A DNA stretch of 64,000 bases. Source: Bosea sp. ANAM02. GTDB taxonomy: Bacteria > Pseudomonadota > Alphaproteobacteria > Rhizobiales > Beijerinckiaceae. The notes under the pieces are model-generated. The model was not told where the DNA came from. It worked only from the letters and a program-made list of their open reading frames with translations, and did not search any database. The DNA is taken from positions 3,438,001 through 3,502,000 of the forward strand of contig NZ_AP022848.1 in NCBI RefSeq assembly GCF_011764485.1, written 5' to 3'. The position numbers and the translations under genes are program-made. Positions 43,195 through 52,879 of this stretch are shown here, in pieces; positions within the stretch are counted from its first letter, which is position 1, and every line of letters starts with the position of its first letter.

Positions 43195-44601
43195 ATGAAC
43201 AAGCCCGAACGCTTCCGCCCGCCATCGGTCGACACGGTGCTGCGCAGCGCCAATGGCGAACTCGCCATCGCGCGCCATGGCCGGGCGGCGGCGACCGATG
43301 CGATCCGGCAGGCGATCGAGCGCTTGCGCACCGCTGGCCAACCGGCAGCGGTGCCGGTCGAGCAGGTCGGCCGCCTGGCGCTGGACCGGCTCGAAGAGCG
43401 CGACCGGCCCTCGCAGCGCCCGGTGATCAACCTGACCGGCACGGTGCTGCATACCAATCTCGGCCGCGCGCTGCTGGCAGAGGAGGCGATCGAGGCCGTG
43501 GTCGCGGCGATGCGGGCACCGACCAATCTCGAATATGTCGTCGAGGCCGGACAACGCGGCGAGCGCGACGCGCATGTCCGCGATCTCGTGCGGGAACTGA
43601 CCGGGGCCGAGGATGCGATCCTCGTCAACAACAACGCCTCGGCCGTGCTGCTGGTGCTCAACACCCTCGCCATAGGGCGGGAGGCCATCGTCTCGCGCGG
43701 CGAGTTGATCGAGATCGGCGGCGCCTTCCGCATGCCGGACATCATGGCAAGGGCCGGCGCCACCCTGCGCGAGGTCGGCACGACCAACCGCACACATCTC
43801 AGGGACTATGCCGAGGCGATCGGCCCCGAAACCGGCCTGCTGATGAAGGTCCACACCTCGAATTACGTGGTGCAGGGCTTTACGGCCGAGGTCGAGCCGG
43901 CGGAGCTCGCCAAGCTCGCGCGCCGGCACGACCTGCCCTTCGTCGACGATCTCGGCTCGGGCACGCTGATCGACCTTTCGCGCTGGGGGCTGCGCAAGGA
44001 GAAGACGGTTCAGGATGCGCTGAAGGGCGGCGCCGATCTCGTCACCTTCTCCGGCGACAAACTGCTCGGCGGGCCGCAGGCCGGCATCGTCGCTGGCCGG
44101 AAAGATTTGATTGCGAAACTGGCGAAGAACCCGCTGAAGCGGGCCTTGCGCCTCGACAAGCTCAGGCTCGCGGCACTGGAGGCGACCCTCCGGCTCTATC
44201 GCGACCCCGACCGGCTGGCGCAGCGCCTGCCGACGCTCCGGCTGTTCACGCGGACGGCCGCGGACCTGCGCGCGCTGGCCGAGCGCCTTCAGCCCACGGC
44301 CTCGACGGCGATCGGGTCGGACTGGATCGTCGAGATCATCGACTGTGCCAGCCAGATCGGCTCGGGCGCGCTGCCGCTGGAGACGCTGCCGAGCGCGGGA
44401 CTTGGCTTGCGCCCGGCGGGCAAGGCGGCCGGCTCTGCCGTCGAGACGCTGGCGGCGGCCTTTCGGGCGGTTCCGGTGCCCGTGATCGGCCGGATCGCGC
44501 AGGGTGCCCTCGTCTTCGATCTGCGCTGTCTGGAGGACGAGGCGCTGTTCGTGAGACAGCTCGACGCCCTGAAGCCAGAGACGCCCGATGCGCTGGCTTG
44601 A
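43195..44601 (+). CDS. selA: L-seryl-tRNA(Sec) selenium transferase
   Basis: SelA converts Ser-tRNA-Sec to Sec-tRNA-Sec with selenophosphate in the cytoplasm. The 468-residue length is normal for the bacterial decamer type. The N-terminal tRNA-binding domain (RFRPPSVDTVLRS) is followed by the PLP domain with NLTGTVLHTNLGRALL, NNNASAVLLVLNTLA and the Schiff-base lysine K289 in TFSGDKLLGGPQAG. The start has GGAGGGA six bases upstream. The following Sel1-repeat gene overlaps its last 14 bases. Confidence 0.96.
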   Translation: MNKPERFRPPSVDTVLRSANGELAIARHGRAAATDAIRQAIERLRTAGQPAAVPVEQVGRLALDRLEERDRPSQRPVINLTGTVLHTNLGRALLAEEAIEAVVAAMRAPTNLEYVVEAGQRGERDAHVRDLVRELTGAEDAILVNNNASAVLLVLNTLAIGREAIVSRGELIEIGGAFRMPDIMARAGATLREVGTTNRTHLRDYAEAIGPETGLLMKVHTSNYVVQGFTAEVEPAELAKLARRHDLPFVDDLGSGTLIDLSRWGLRKEKTVQDALKGGADLVTFSGDKLLGGPQAGIVAGRKDLIAKLAKNPLKRALRLDKLRLAALEATLRLYRDPDRLAQRLPTLRLFTRTAADLRALAERLQPTASTAIGSDWIVEIIDCASQIGSGALPLETLPSAGLGLRPAGKAAGSAVETLAAAFRAVPVPVIGRIAQGALVFDLRCLEDEALFVRQLDALKPETPDALA

Positions 44602-45337
44602 GCGCCTGTTCGGCCGCAGCGAGGCCGCCGAGGGCGATGTCGCCGTGACGATGGCGCAGGCCACGGCAGCGGTCGAACGCGGCGACCATGCGGCCGCGCT
44701 CGCGCTTTGGGGGCCGCTCGCCCATGCCGGGATCGGGCGGGCGCAGAACAATATCGGCGCCTGTTTCGCCGAAGGGCTTGGCGTCGAGCGCGATCCGGCC
44801 CTGGCGCTGCGCTGGCTGAACCTGTCAGCGGAAGGCGGCGATCCGGTCGGTCAGCGCAATCTGGCAGCGCTCCATTTCAAGGGCGAAGGCGTCGCGCAGA
44901 GCGATGACGAGGCGCTGCGGCTCTATCGGCTCGCGGCCGAACAAGGCGACGCGCCGGCGCAGGACATGCTGTCCTGGATGCTGCTGGAAGGCGGGGACCC
45001 TGCCGACCGCGCCGAGGCCCTGCGCTGGGCACAAGCCGCGGCCGAGGCCGGCATCGCCACCAGCATGACCCGGCTCGGCATGATGCACCACGATGCGCTC
45101 GGCGTTGAGCGCGATGCCGCTGCCGCCGCGCAATGGTGGCAACGCGGCATGGCGGCCGGCGACCCGGACTCGGAAGCAATGCTCGGCGCCGCGACCCTGC
45201 TCGGCCAGGGCGTCCCGGCCAATGCGGAACGCGCGCTGGTGCTGCTGCTGTCAGCCGAAGGTAAGGGCAGCCCGCTCGCGGCGCCCTTCATCAAGGCTGC
45301 GCGCACAGCCGCCTCTCCCGCGGGGACGGCGCCATGA
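44588..45337 (+). CDS. Sel1-like (TPR-class) repeat protein embedded between selA and selB
   Basis: A 249-residue protein made of about five Sel1-like helical repeats, recognisable by the recurring pattern A-x-N-x-G-x2-F/Y-x2-G-x-G-V-x2-D (for example [34 protein letters not shown] and [34 protein letters not shown]). There is no signal peptide or membrane helix, so it is cytoplasmic and probably binds another protein. Its start overlaps selA by 14 bases and its stop overlaps selB by four (ATGA), so it is translated with the Sec machinery. I know no proven role; I recall a similar unnamed gene between selA and selB in rhizobia. Function unknown. Confidence 0.85.
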   Translation: MRWLERLFGRSEAAEGDVAVTMAQATAAVERGDHAAALALWGPLAHAGIGRAQNNIGACFAEGLGVERDPALALRWLNLSAEGGDPVGQRNLAALHFKGEGVAQSDDEALRLYRLAAEQGDAPAQDMLSWMLLEGGDPADRAEALRWAQAAAEAGIATSMTRLGMMHHDALGVERDAAAAAQWWQRGMAAGDPDSEAMLGAATLLGQGVPANAERALVLLLSAEGKGSPLAAPFIKAARTAASPAGTAP

Positions 45338-47358
45338 TCATCGGCACCGCCGGCCATATCGACCATGGCAAGACCTCGCTGGTCCGGCGGTTGACCGGCG
45401 TCGATACCGACCGGTTGAAGGAAGAGAAGGCGCGCGGCATCTCGATCGCGCTCGGCTTCGCCTATTGGCCGCAGGCCGACGGCTCGGTCGTCGGCTTCAT
45501 CGACGTTCCCGGCCATGAGAAATTCGTCCACACGATGCTGGCCGGCGCTGCCGGCATCGATCTGCTGCTGCTCGTCGTTGCCGCCGATGACGGCGTGATG
45601 CCGCAGACGCGCGAGCATGTCGCCATTGCCCGCCTGCTCGGCATCGGCAAGGCCGTCGTCGCGATCACCAAGGCCGATCTGGTCGATGCCGGACGGATCG
45701 AGGCGGTCGAAGCGGAGATCGCCACGCTGCTGGCATCCGGCCCGTTCGACGCGGCGCCGATGCTCCCGGTCTCGACGCTGACAGGCGAAGGCCTGCCGGA
45801 GCTCGCCGCCCTGCTCGCGTCGCGCGCACGGGACGCGCAGGCACGGCAAGGGGATGGCGCCTTCCGGCTCGCGGTCGACCGCTGCTTCACCTTGCAGGGC
45901 GCCGGGACGGTGGTGACGGGGACCGTCCTGTCGGGCAGCGTGGCGACCGGCGACAGCGTCATCGTCTCGCCCGGCGGCCTGCCGGCGCGGGTGCGCTCGA
46001 TCCATGCCCAGAACCGCCCGTCCGAGCGCGGCATGGCCGGCGAGCGCTGCGCGCTCAATCTCGCCGGCCCCGATATCACGAAGGAGGCGATCAGGCACGG
46101 CGACATGGTGGTGGCGCCGGCGCTCCACGCACCGACGGCGCGGATCGACGCGGAGGTTTCGCTGCTGCCCGGCGAGAAGGCGCTGACGATGTGGCAGCCG
46201 GTGCGGCTGCACCATGCCGCGTCCGAGATCGGCGCGCGCATCGTGCTGCTCGGCAATGACATGGCCGCCGGCGCGGATGGCCCGATCCAGCTCGTGCTCG
46301 ACGAGCCGCTTGCCGCCGCGGCGCTCGACCGTTTCGTGCTGCGCGATGCCAGCGCCTCGCGCACGATCGGCGGCGGGCGCTTCCTCGACCTGCGCGCGCC
46401 CGAACGCCGGCGCCGCTCCCCGGAGCGCCTGGACCAGCTCGCAGCCCTCCACCGGCCCGACCCTGCGGAAGCGCTGCAGGCCCTGCTCTCGGTACCGCCT
46501 CATCATGCCGATCTCGACAGCTTCGTGCGCGACCGCGCGCTTAGCCCCAATGCGGCGGATGACCTGACGAATCGCCTCGGCCTCGTCAGGATCGGCCCGC
46601 TCGCATTGCTGCCTGCCCATTGGCAGGCACTGGCACAGGCCGCAACCGAGAGGCTCGATGCCTTCCATGCCGAGCACCCGGATCTGCCGGGGATCGGGCT
46701 GGCGCGACTGCGCTTCGCCATCGCGCCGCGCTGGCCGGCGCCGCTGTTCCGGCAGGCGCTCGCCCGTTTCGAGGATGACGGCGTGCTGGTGCCGGCCGGA
46801 TCATGGCTCAGGCGGCCCGGCCACGAAGCCCGGCTTCTGCCGGAGGATGAGGCGCTCTGGACCAGGGTCTCGCCGCTGATCGCCGGGAGCGAGCGTTTCC
46901 GTCCGCCCCGCGTGCGCGATATCGGGCATCTGCTCGGGCGGCCCGAGGAGGAGATCCGGCGTCTGTTGCGGCTCACCGGCCGGCGCGGCGATGTCCATGA
47001 GGTCGCACTCGACCATTTCTTCCTGCGCGATACGCTGGCCGAGATGGTCGGCATATCGGCCGAGCTTGCGGCGCTGCACCCGGCGGGCTTCAATGCCGCG
47101 CAGTTCCGCGACAGGCTCGACAACGGCCGAAAGGTCGCTATCCAGATTCTCGAGTTCTTCGATCGTCATGGCGTCACCATCCGCCGCGGCGACCTGAGAC
47201 GCATCAACCGGCGGCGGCTCGACCTGTTCGGCCCGCCGCCCGGCTTGAACGATGGAGGAGAAACGTCCCCGGTGGGGCGTCCGGACTTCAAATCCGGGAG
47301 GGGCCGTCAGACGGTCTCTGGTGGGTTCGACTCCCATTCTCTTCCGCCAGTTCACTGA
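45334..47358 (+). CDS. selB: Selenocysteine-specific elongation factor SelB
   Basis: A 674-residue GTPase that carries Sec-tRNA-Sec to UGA codons marked by a SECIS hairpin. The G motifs are [10 protein letters not shown] (residues 6-15), DVPGHEKF and ITKADL. Domains 2-3 follow, with the characteristic [17 protein letters not shown]. The C-terminal winged-helix domains bind the mRNA hairpin (last recognisable one: [37 protein letters not shown]). After that, the last ~30 codons (47254 onward) are read from the tRNA-Sec gene itself, giving a tail with RPDFKSG over the anticodon loop. Either the tail is tolerated or it has been recruited; no earlier in-frame stop exists. Confidence 0.95.
   Translation: MIIGTAGHIDHGKTSLVRRLTGVDTDRLKEEKARGISIALGFAYWPQADGSVVGFIDVPGHEKFVHTMLAGAAGIDLLLLVVAADDGVMPQTREHVAIARLLGIGKAVVAITKADLVDAGRIEAVEAEIATLLASGPFDAAPMLPVSTLTGEGLPELAALLASRARDAQARQGDGAFRLAVDRCFTLQGAGTVVTGTVLSGSVATGDSVIVSPGGLPARVRSIHAQNRPSERGMAGERCALNLAGPDITKEAIRHGDMVVAPALHAPTARIDAEVSLLPGEKALTMWQPVRLHHAASEIGARIVLLGNDMAAGADGPIQLVLDEPLAAAALDRFVLRDASASRTIGGGRFLDLRAPERRRRSPERLDQLAALHRPDPAEALQALLSVPPHHADLDSFVRDRALSPNAADDLTNRLGLVRIGPLALLPAHWQALAQAATERLDAFHAEHPDLPGIGLARLRFAIAPRWPAPLFRQALARFEDDGVLVPAGSWLRRPGHEARLLPEDEALWTRVSPLIAGSERFRPPRVRDIGHLLGRPEEEIRRLLRLTGRRGDVHEVALDHFFLRDTLAEMVGISAELAALHPAGFNAAQFRDRLDNGRKVAIQILEFFDRHGVTIRRGDLRRINRRRLDLFGPPPGLNDGGETSPVGRPDFKSGRGRQTVSGGFDSHSLPPVH
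47254..47349 (+). tRNA. selC: tRNA-Sec (anticodon TCA), inside the selB 3' end
   Basis: A 96-nt tRNA with encoded CCA. The 8-bp acceptor stem GGAGGAGA/TCTCTTCC (one G-T pair), anticodon stem CCGGA/TCCGG with loop CTTCAAA (anticodon TCA at 47288-47290), long variable arm (GGGGCCGTCAGACGGTCTC) and T loop TTCGACT are the hallmarks of bacterial selenocysteine tRNA. The whole gene lies within the selB reading frame, whose stop is nine bases past the tRNA end. Maturation by RNase P would cut selB mRNA before its stop codon. Confidence 0.97.
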
Positions 47359-47364
47359 GGGCGC

Positions 47365-47829
47365 ATGACGGACGCGGACATTGCCCCCTTCGATCCGATC
47401 GCCCGCTTCGAGCAGGCGGCGGAGGATGCGCGTGCGGCCGAGGACGCCTATCGCCGCGAGGCGGCGGAGCGGATCGATACGCTCGCGCAGGCACGCAGCC
47501 GGGCCTTCCGGCGCCTCAACCTGCTGCGGCGTGCAAGCACGACCATCGCGGCCGCCGAAGAGCCGGGCGAGGCGATCGCCCGCGTCCGGCTCGGCATCGC
47601 GCAATCGCTGGGCTGGGACGAGATCGGACCACGGCAGGAGCTGGTCCTGACACGACTGACGCCCGTCCTCGAGGCCCTGCAGGCCGCGATGGCCGATGAT
47701 GGCGGCGCCCCGGACGCCGTGCAGGACGCGCTCACCGTGTTCGAAGACTGGTACGGCGCCGAGACCGGCAGCGATTTCTACGCCCTGTTCGACCGCTACA
47801 TGCCCGAGACGCCGCGTGTCGATTTCTAG
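47365..47829 (+). CDS. Hypothetical protein downstream of selC
   Basis: A 154-residue, mostly helical, charged protein (FEQAAEDARAAEDAYRREAAERIDTLAQARSRAFRRLNLLRR) with a C-terminal acidic aromatic patch (FEDWYGAETGSDFYALFDRYMPETPRVDF). No signal peptide, cysteine motif or known domain. It starts 15 bp after the tRNA-Sec 3' end and is overlapped by the next gene. It is probably part of the same transcript, so a link to selenocysteine use or formate dehydrogenase is possible, by context only. Confidence 0.75.
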   Translation: MTDADIAPFDPIARFEQAAEDARAAEDAYRREAAERIDTLAQARSRAFRRLNLLRRASTTIAAAEEPGEAIARVRLGIAQSLGWDEIGPRQELVLTRLTPVLEALQAAMADDGGAPDAVQDALTVFEDWYGAETGSDFYALFDRYMPETPRVDF

Positions 47830-48196
47830 GGGACTGGGCACCGATTTCGACCGCTGGCTCGGCAGGCTCTTCCGCAAGGGCCCGTTCACGGCCTTGATCG
47901 TGTTGGTGAAGATCGCCGAGCCGAAGGTGGAGCCATTGCGCTCGACCTTCGTCCACGTCGTCGGCGACGAGATCGACTGGGGCGACATCGTCCTGATGCT
48001 GCGCGGCGCCGGCGTGAGCTGGGACGGCGCCGCTTTCTTCCCGACCCTCGACGATGGCGGGCTCGTGCCGGACGCGACCGCCCGCAGCCGTCTGCGCGAG
48101 CTGGAGGCGGCGCTTCGCGCGGACCGGCTCACCCTCAACAAGGGCGCCTTCTTCGATGTCTGGGGCCGGAACCTGGAGATTCAGGAGAAACGGTGA
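47816..48196 (+). CDS. Hypothetical protein, second gene between selC and selD
   Basis: A 126-residue protein of unknown function. From a GTG at 47816, overlapping the previous stop by 14 bases, it reads VSISRGLGTDFDRWLGRLFRKGPFTALIVLVKIAEPKVEPLRSTFVHVVGDEIDWGDIVLMLRGAGVSWDGAAFFPTLDDGG and ends ELEAALRADRLTLNKGAFFDVWGRNLEIQEKR. The even hydrophobic pattern and the W/F-rich motifs suggest a real folded protein. The frame upstream of the GTG is shadow of the previous gene. Its stop is three bases from the convergent selD stop. Confidence 0.7.
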   Translation: MSISRGLGTDFDRWLGRLFRKGPFTALIVLVKIAEPKVEPLRSTFVHVVGDEIDWGDIVLMLRGAGVSWDGAAFFPTLDDGGLVPDATARSRLRELEAALRADRLTLNKGAFFDVWGRNLEIQEKR

Positions 48197-48199
48197 CGC

Positions 48200-49276
48200 C
48201 TACCGGTTTACCACGACCTGCGCCGACCCGGCCTCGACCGCGCCGATGATCCCCGCGGCCGGATAGCCGGCTGCCCTGACCTGCGCGAGCACGGGCTCGG
48301 CCCGCTCCGCTGCGCAGGAGACCAGCAGGCCGCCCGAGGTCTGCGGGTCAGTCAGCAGATGGCGCTGCCAGTCCGGCAGCCCCGCGGGCAGGACGGCGCC
48401 CTCGCCATAGCTCGCCCAGTTGCGGTGGGAGGCGCCGGTCACCCTGCCCTCCCGCGCCAGACGCTCGGCCTGCGACAGGAATGGCAGGTCAGACAGCCTG
48501 AGCTTGAGCGTAACGCCCGAACCGCGCGCCATTTCGAGTCCGTGCCCGAGAATGCCGAAGCCGGTGACATCCGTGATCGCGTGAACCGCTTCGTCCTGTG
48601 CCAATTCGGCGCCGATCCGGTTGAGCAGCGTCGTCGAGGCGATCATCTCGTCATAGGCGGCGGCGGCGAGTTCGCCCTTCTTGAAGGCTGCGGAATAGAT
48701 GCCGACGCCCAGCGCCTTGGTCAGGATCAGCGCGTCGCCCGGCTTCGCACCGCTGTTGCGGCGCAGGTTCGCGGGCTTGAGCAGGCCGATGACCGCAAGC
48801 CCGTAGATCGGCTCGGGCGCATCGATCGAATGGCCGCCGGCGACGGGAATGCCGGCCTCGGCGCAGACCGAGGCGCCGCCCTTGAGGATTTCGCGGGTGA
48901 CCTCGATCGGCAATTTGTCGAGCGGCATGCCGAGGATGGCGAGCGCCATGATCGGCTTGCCGCCCATGGCATAGACGTCCGAAATCGCATTGGTCGCGGC
49001 GATGCGGCCGAAATCGCGGGGATCGTCGACGACCGGCATGAAGAAATCGGTGGTCGCGACGACGCAGGTCTCCTCGTCGACCTGCCAGACGGCGGCATCG
49101 TCACCGGTCTCGGTGCCGACGAGAAGCTGGCCGTACGGTCCCACGGCCGGATGCCCGGCCAGCAATTGCTGGAGCACGGCCGGGGCCAGCTTGCAGCCGC
49201 AGCCGCCGCCATGGGCCAGGCTGGTGAGGCGCAGCGGCGCATGCGCCTCCGCCACGAGCGAACTCGTCTGGTTCAT
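48200..49276 (-). CDS. selD: Selenophosphate synthetase
   Basis: SelD makes selenophosphate from selenide and ATP, supplying SelA. 358 residues. The active-site stretch is [13 protein letters not shown] with Cys26 (the residue that is Sec in some species) and Lys29. The ATP/metal-binding [41 protein letters not shown] and [19 protein letters not shown] follow. The start at 49276 has CGGAG nine bases upstream. The frame continues upstream to 49678 without homology. It faces the rest of the sel operon and so has its own promoter. Confidence 0.96.
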   Translation of the reverse strand: MNQTSSLVAEAHAPLRLTSLAHGGGCGCKLAPAVLQQLLAGHPAVGPYGQLLVGTETGDDAAVWQVDEETCVVATTDFFMPVVDDPRDFGRIAATNAISDVYAMGGKPIMALAILGMPLDKLPIEVTREILKGGASVCAEAGIPVAGGHSIDAPEPIYGLAVIGLLKPANLRRNSGAKPGDALILTKALGVGIYSAAFKKGELAAAAYDEMIASTTLLNRIGAELAQDEAVHAITDVTGFGILGHGLEMARGSGVTLKLRLSDLPFLSQAERLAREGRVTGASHRNWASYGEGAVLPAGLPDWQRHLLTDPQTSGGLLVSCAAERAEPVLAQVRAAGYPAAGIIGAVEAGSAQVVVNR

Positions 49277-49647
49277 TGTCTGGAACTCCGGGAGATCGGG
49301 GCGTGCCGGCATTGCGGCAAACCGCAGGACTTCGCGCGAACGCGTCTGCGTCGTCGATCCGGCGATAAGGACCCCGGCACGCGGGAGCCGCAGCAGCAAG
49401 CATGCCCCCATCGTTTCCGCATCGGCCTGCGACGTCAACGCCGCATTGCGCGCATCGGCCAAGGCCACCGTGCGCGTCCCGGCTCGCTTGACCGCCCGGG
49501 ATCCGGACCATCGGGCGAGCCTCCAACTCTGCGCCGGCGCCGGAAAGAAGCGGCTAACCAAAGGGCAGGCTTCCCGCTGCCACCCATTCGCTTCGATGAT
49601 ATTCTGCCGCTGGCTGACCGGGGCAACCTCCTTTCGAAGAGGCGACG
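49277..49647. other. Gene-free divergent region upstream of selD
   Basis: This 371-bp stretch separates selD from the rightward small gene. Open frames exist on both strands but neither looks like a protein family, and the minus frame is only the extension of selD. It must carry the selD promoter; I see no clear consensus boxes or SECIS-like hairpin. Confidence 0.45.
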
Positions 49648-49974
49648 ATGGCTGACGGCATGCAGGATCTGCTGGCACGCGACATCGAGACGCTGCGCGC
49701 CGACGTGCTCAAGGCCGGCGTGCTCAACGCCAAGGCCCTGCAGGACAGCGCGGAAACGCATGTCGCGCATCTCCATGACGCCCTGCGCGAATCCAGCGAG
49801 CTGGCGGATGCCTCGTTCCAGGTGGTGAGCGCCGTCATCGGCTTCGCCAAGCTGCTCTACAGCCAGTCGGCGATCGCCGAATCGGAACGCGCCCGGCAGT
49901 CCGCTCTCGCCGCCATCGATCGCCTTGCCGCGGTGATGGGGCGTTGCGAGTGGCGGCAGGCGGAGGCATCCTGA
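49648..49974 (+). CDS. Small phasin-like helical protein
   Basis: A 108-residue protein predicted to be almost wholly helical ([90 protein letters not shown]), with the heptad and alanine pattern of phasins or small coiled-coil proteins. The start has an AAGAGG site. No catalytic motif. A similar small protein occurs at 53786-54169. I do not claim a granule-binding function. Confidence 0.6.
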   Translation: MADGMQDLLARDIETLRADVLKAGVLNAKALQDSAETHVAHLHDALRESSELADASFQVVSAVIGFAKLLYSQSAIAESERARQSALAAIDRLAAVMGRCEWRQAEAS

Positions 49975-50140
49975 ATCGTCCGCAGACGCGAGGGGGGCCG
50001 GACCGAGGCCGCCCTCGTCCACAAGTTTGCGGTCGATTGACGCCGCGATGAAGAAAGCCGGCTGAAGTGACTGGACAGGCCGGGCGCCTGCCTCTATATC
50101 GCCCCAACCAACACGGACGGCCCCGCGCCGCTCCCGGTTC

Positions 50141-50216
50141 GCCCAGGTAGCTCAGTTGGTAGAGCATGCGACTGAAAATCGCAGTGTCGGTGGTTCGATT
50201 CCGCCCCTGGGCACCA
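50141..50216 (+). tRNA. tRNA-Phe (anticodon GAA)
   Basis: A 76-nt cloverleaf with encoded CCA: acceptor GCCCAGG/CCTGGGC, D arm GCTCAGTTGGTAGAGC, anticodon stem TGCGA/TCGCA with loop CTGAAAA (GAA at 50174-50176), and T arm GGTTCGATTCC. Confidence 0.97.
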
Positions 50217-50407
50217 TTTACCCCATCTCACGCGAGTTCGCTTCGCTCACCGCTCCGATGGGACGGCTTCGCCGGCCGGCGGGCAGTCGCCCTTGCGAAC
50301 CCGTTGGGTTCGACCTCTCCGCGCTGAAGCGCACCATTTTCCCATCGATGACCGATCACCCGCTCGCGTTCGAACGACCAGCTTCGTGCTGACAGATCAG
50401 CGATGTT

Positions 50408-51688
50408 TCATCGCGGCTCGCGGTAGCCCGGAGAATCACGCTGCGTGATGAGCCGGGCGCTGCGGTGGCCGCTGACATAGATCCAGAGCCAGTTGAGTGC
50501 GACGGCGAGCCGGTTGCGCAGGCCGATCAGGAAGAAGATGTGGGCGATGCCCCAGATCCACCAGGCCAGGCGCCCGCGCAGCTTGATCCAGCCGAAATCG
50601 ACGATGGCCGCGCGCTTGCCGATCGTCGCGAGATTGCCGGCATTGCTGTAGGCGAAGGGCCGTGGAGCCGGCTTGCCCTGCAGCCGCGCCTTGATGAGAT
50701 CGGCGACATAAAGCCCCTGTTGCTTGGCTGCCGGCGCCACCCCGGGCACTGGCTTGCCGTCGGCGCCTGCGAGGAAGGCCGTGTCGCCGATCACGAAGAT
50801 ATCGGGCTCGCCGGGCACCGTGAGGTCGGGCTCGACACGGACGCGGCCAGCCCGGTCGGCCGGCGCGTCCAGCCATTCCGCCGCCGGTGAAGCGGCGACG
50901 CCGGCAGCCCAGAGGACGGTCCGGGCCGGTAGCAGCTCGCCGCCAAGCACGATGCCCTCCGCGCGGCATTCGGAGACCGGCCGCCCTAACCTCACCTCGA
51001 CGCCGAGACGCTCCAGCGCCCGCTCGGCATAGGACGAGAGGTCCTCGGTGAAGCCGGCGAGGATACGCGGGCCGGCCTCGACCAGGATCACGCGGGCGCG
51101 GCGCGTGTCGATATGGCGGAAATCGCCGCGCAGCGTGTCATGCGCCAGCTCCGCGATGGTGCCGGCGAGCTCGACGCCGGTCGGCCCGGCCCCGATGATC
51201 ACGAAGGTCAGCCATTGCGCGCGGCGGGCCGGATCGGTCTCCCATTCCGCCTGCTCGAAGGCCGAGAGAATGCGCCGCCGGATGCGGGTCGCATCCTCCA
51301 GCGTCTTCACGCCTGGCGCGTAGGGCTCCCATTCGTCATGGCCGAAATAGGCGTGGCGAGCGCCGGTCGCGAGGATCAGCGTGTCGAAGCCGATCGGCTG
51401 CTCGCCCACCAGCAGCACCTGCCTGTTCGTCCGGTCGACGCCCGTGACCGTGCCTAGCAGGGTCGTGACGTTCCTGTAGCCGCGCAGCAGGAAGCGGATC
51501 GGCCAGGCGATCTCGGAGGTCGGCAGGGAGGCGGTCGCGACCTGATAGAGCAAGGGCTGGAACAGGTGATGGTTGCGCTGGTCGATCATGGTGATCCGGA
51601 CCGGCGCGGCGGCGAGATTGCGCGCCGCTTCGAGCCCGCCGAAGCCGGCGCCGACGATGACGATATGGCGCTCGCTGACATTGCTCAT
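50408..51688 (-). CDS. Type II NADH dehydrogenase-like FAD oxidoreductase
   Basis: A 426-residue flavoprotein passing electrons from NAD(P)H to quinone at the membrane surface. The FAD motif is HIVIVGAGFGGLEAARNLA (residues 8-26), followed by RNHHLFQPLLYQVATASL, a hallmark of NDH-2 enzymes, the NAD motif FVIIGAGPTGVELAGTIAELA, and the FAD-closing IFVIGDTAFLAGADGKPVPGVAPAAKQQG. The C-terminal hydrophobic segment (LAWWIWGIAHIFFLIGLRNRLAVALNWLWIYVSG) is the membrane-binding part. ATG 51688 precedes the FAD fold by seven residues. Confidence 0.92.
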   Translation of the reverse strand: MSNVSERHIVIVGAGFGGLEAARNLAAAPVRITMIDQRNHHLFQPLLYQVATASLPTSEIAWPIRFLLRGYRNVTTLLGTVTGVDRTNRQVLLVGEQPIGFDTLILATGARHAYFGHDEWEPYAPGVKTLEDATRIRRRILSAFEQAEWETDPARRAQWLTFVIIGAGPTGVELAGTIAELAHDTLRGDFRHIDTRRARVILVEAGPRILAGFTEDLSSYAERALERLGVEVRLGRPVSECRAEGIVLGGELLPARTVLWAAGVAASPAAEWLDAPADRAGRVRVEPDLTVPGEPDIFVIGDTAFLAGADGKPVPGVAPAAKQQGLYVADLIKARLQGKPAPRPFAYSNAGNLATIGKRAAIVDFGWIKLRGRLAWWIWGIAHIFFLIGLRNRLAVALNWLWIYVSGHRSARLITQRDSPGYREPR

Positions 51689-51762
51689 GAAGCGAAACAC
51701 TCCGGGCCGGCCCGATGATCGCCGTGCCGGCCCGGCAGTGTGCAATCCGGCGAGCGCGTTTT

Positions 51763-51969
51763 CTAGTCCTCACGCTCGCGCTGCTGCGGCGCGCCCTCTT
51801 CCGCCTCGTCGATCGCTTCGCCGGGAATGACGTAGCTGCCCTTCAGCCACCGGCCGAGATCGATATCGGCGCAGCGCGACGAGCAGAACGGCTTGAAGCG
51901 CGCGACCGACGGCTTGCCGCAGATCGGACAGGGCTTTGCGGCCGGCGGGGCGTTGTCGCGTTCAGTCAT
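51763..51969 (-). CDS. yacG: DNA gyrase inhibitor YacG
   Basis: A 68-residue zinc-binding protein. The four cysteines in CPICGKPS ... [24 protein letters not shown] are the complete YacG signature; the acidic tail ([18 protein letters not shown]) is typical. The start at 51969 overlaps the SDR stop by eight bases. In alphaproteobacteria yacG usually follows maf directly; here an SDR gene lies between them. Confidence 0.93.
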   Translation of the reverse strand: MTERDNAPPAAKPCPICGKPSVARFKPFCSSRCADIDLGRWLKGSYVIPGEAIDEAEEGAPQQRERED

Positions 51970-52783
51970 ATTTGAGCGTGATGCCTCCATCGACGACGAG
52001 CTCGATGCCGGTGACGTAACGCGCCTCGTCGCTGGCAAGGAAGAGTGCGGCATTGGCCACGTCCCAGGCATCGCCCATATGCCCCATCGGGACCTGCGCG
52101 GCGCGGGCCGCCCACATCGCATCGACATCGCCCTTGCCATAGACCGCGGCAAGCCCGGCCGAATGCTCGACCATCGGCGTCTTCATCAGGCCGGGCAGGA
52201 TCGCGTTCACGCGGATCTTCTGCGGGGCATACTGCACGGCCGTCGTGCGGGTGAGCTGGTTCAGTGCCGCCTTGGTCGCGGAATAGCTGGCATAGGGCAC
52301 GCCGGTATGGCGGATCGAGGCGATCGACGAGATGTTGATGATCGAGCCGCCCTCGCCCGTCTCCTCGAACTGGCGCTGCATCACCGGGATGACATGCTTC
52401 ATCACGAGGAAAGGGCCGGTGAGGTTGACCCGGAAGACGCGCTCCCAGACCTCCTCCGCAAGATCGACGACGCTGCCGACCTCGGCGATGCCGACATTGT
52501 TGTCGAGGATGTCGATGCGGCCATAACGGCCGAGCGCATGGGCGACGAGCTCGGCGACCTCCTCCGCCTTGGTCACATCCGCCTGCATGGCGAAGGCCTC
52601 GCCGCCCTCGTTGCGGATGATGCCGGCCGTCTCCTCGGCCGCGTCGCGGTTGATGTCGGCGCAGACGACCTTCGCGCCTTCCCGAGCGAAGATCGTCGCC
52701 GTCGCCTTGCCATTGCCCCAGCCCGGCCCGATCGACCCCGCCCCGGCCACGATCGCGACCTTGCCGCTCAGACGTCCCGTCAT
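51962..52783 (-). CDS. Short-chain dehydrogenase/reductase
   Basis: A 273-residue NAD(P)-dependent oxidoreductase. The glycine motif is stretched ([32 protein letters not shown]) instead of the usual TGxxxGIG, with five extra residues in the loop. The catalytic set is intact: [11 protein letters not shown] in INISSIAS, and [12 protein letters not shown] with Tyr and Lys. Substrate unknown. It sits between maf and yacG and overlaps yacG by eight bases, so the three are probably one transcript. Confidence 0.88.
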   Translation of the reverse strand: MTGRLSGKVAIVAGAGSIGPGWGNGKATATIFAREGAKVVCADINRDAAEETAGIIRNEGGEAFAMQADVTKAEEVAELVAHALGRYGRIDILDNNVGIAEVGSVVDLAEEVWERVFRVNLTGPFLVMKHVIPVMQRQFEETGEGGSIINISSIASIRHTGVPYASYSATKAALNQLTRTTAVQYAPQKIRVNAILPGLMKTPMVEHSAGLAAVYGKGDVDAMWAARAAQVPMGHMGDAWDVANAALFLASDEARYVTGIELVVDGGITLKYD

Positions 52784-52879
52784 GTCAGCTTCCCCTCGTC
52801 GGCGCGTTCCTGCGCAACGCGTTTCCCGGCCGCAAGATCGGCCGTGGACCGCGATCAGGCAACCCGCATCGGCGCCGTG

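Noticed and set aside
47254..47349. tRNA-Sec as a degenerate nonsense-suppressor tRNA
   Set aside because: The 8-bp acceptor stem, long variable arm and position beside selB identify it as true tRNA-Sec.
49277..49678. A 134-residue N-terminal extension of SelD
   Set aside because: SelD homology begins just after the ATG at 49276, which has a good ribosome binding site; the extension has no conserved pattern.
50156..50392. A 78-codon rightward ORF beginning within tRNA-Phe
   Set aside because: It starts inside the tRNA, has no ribosome binding site and its composition is random. The 190 bp after the tRNA appear to be non-coding.
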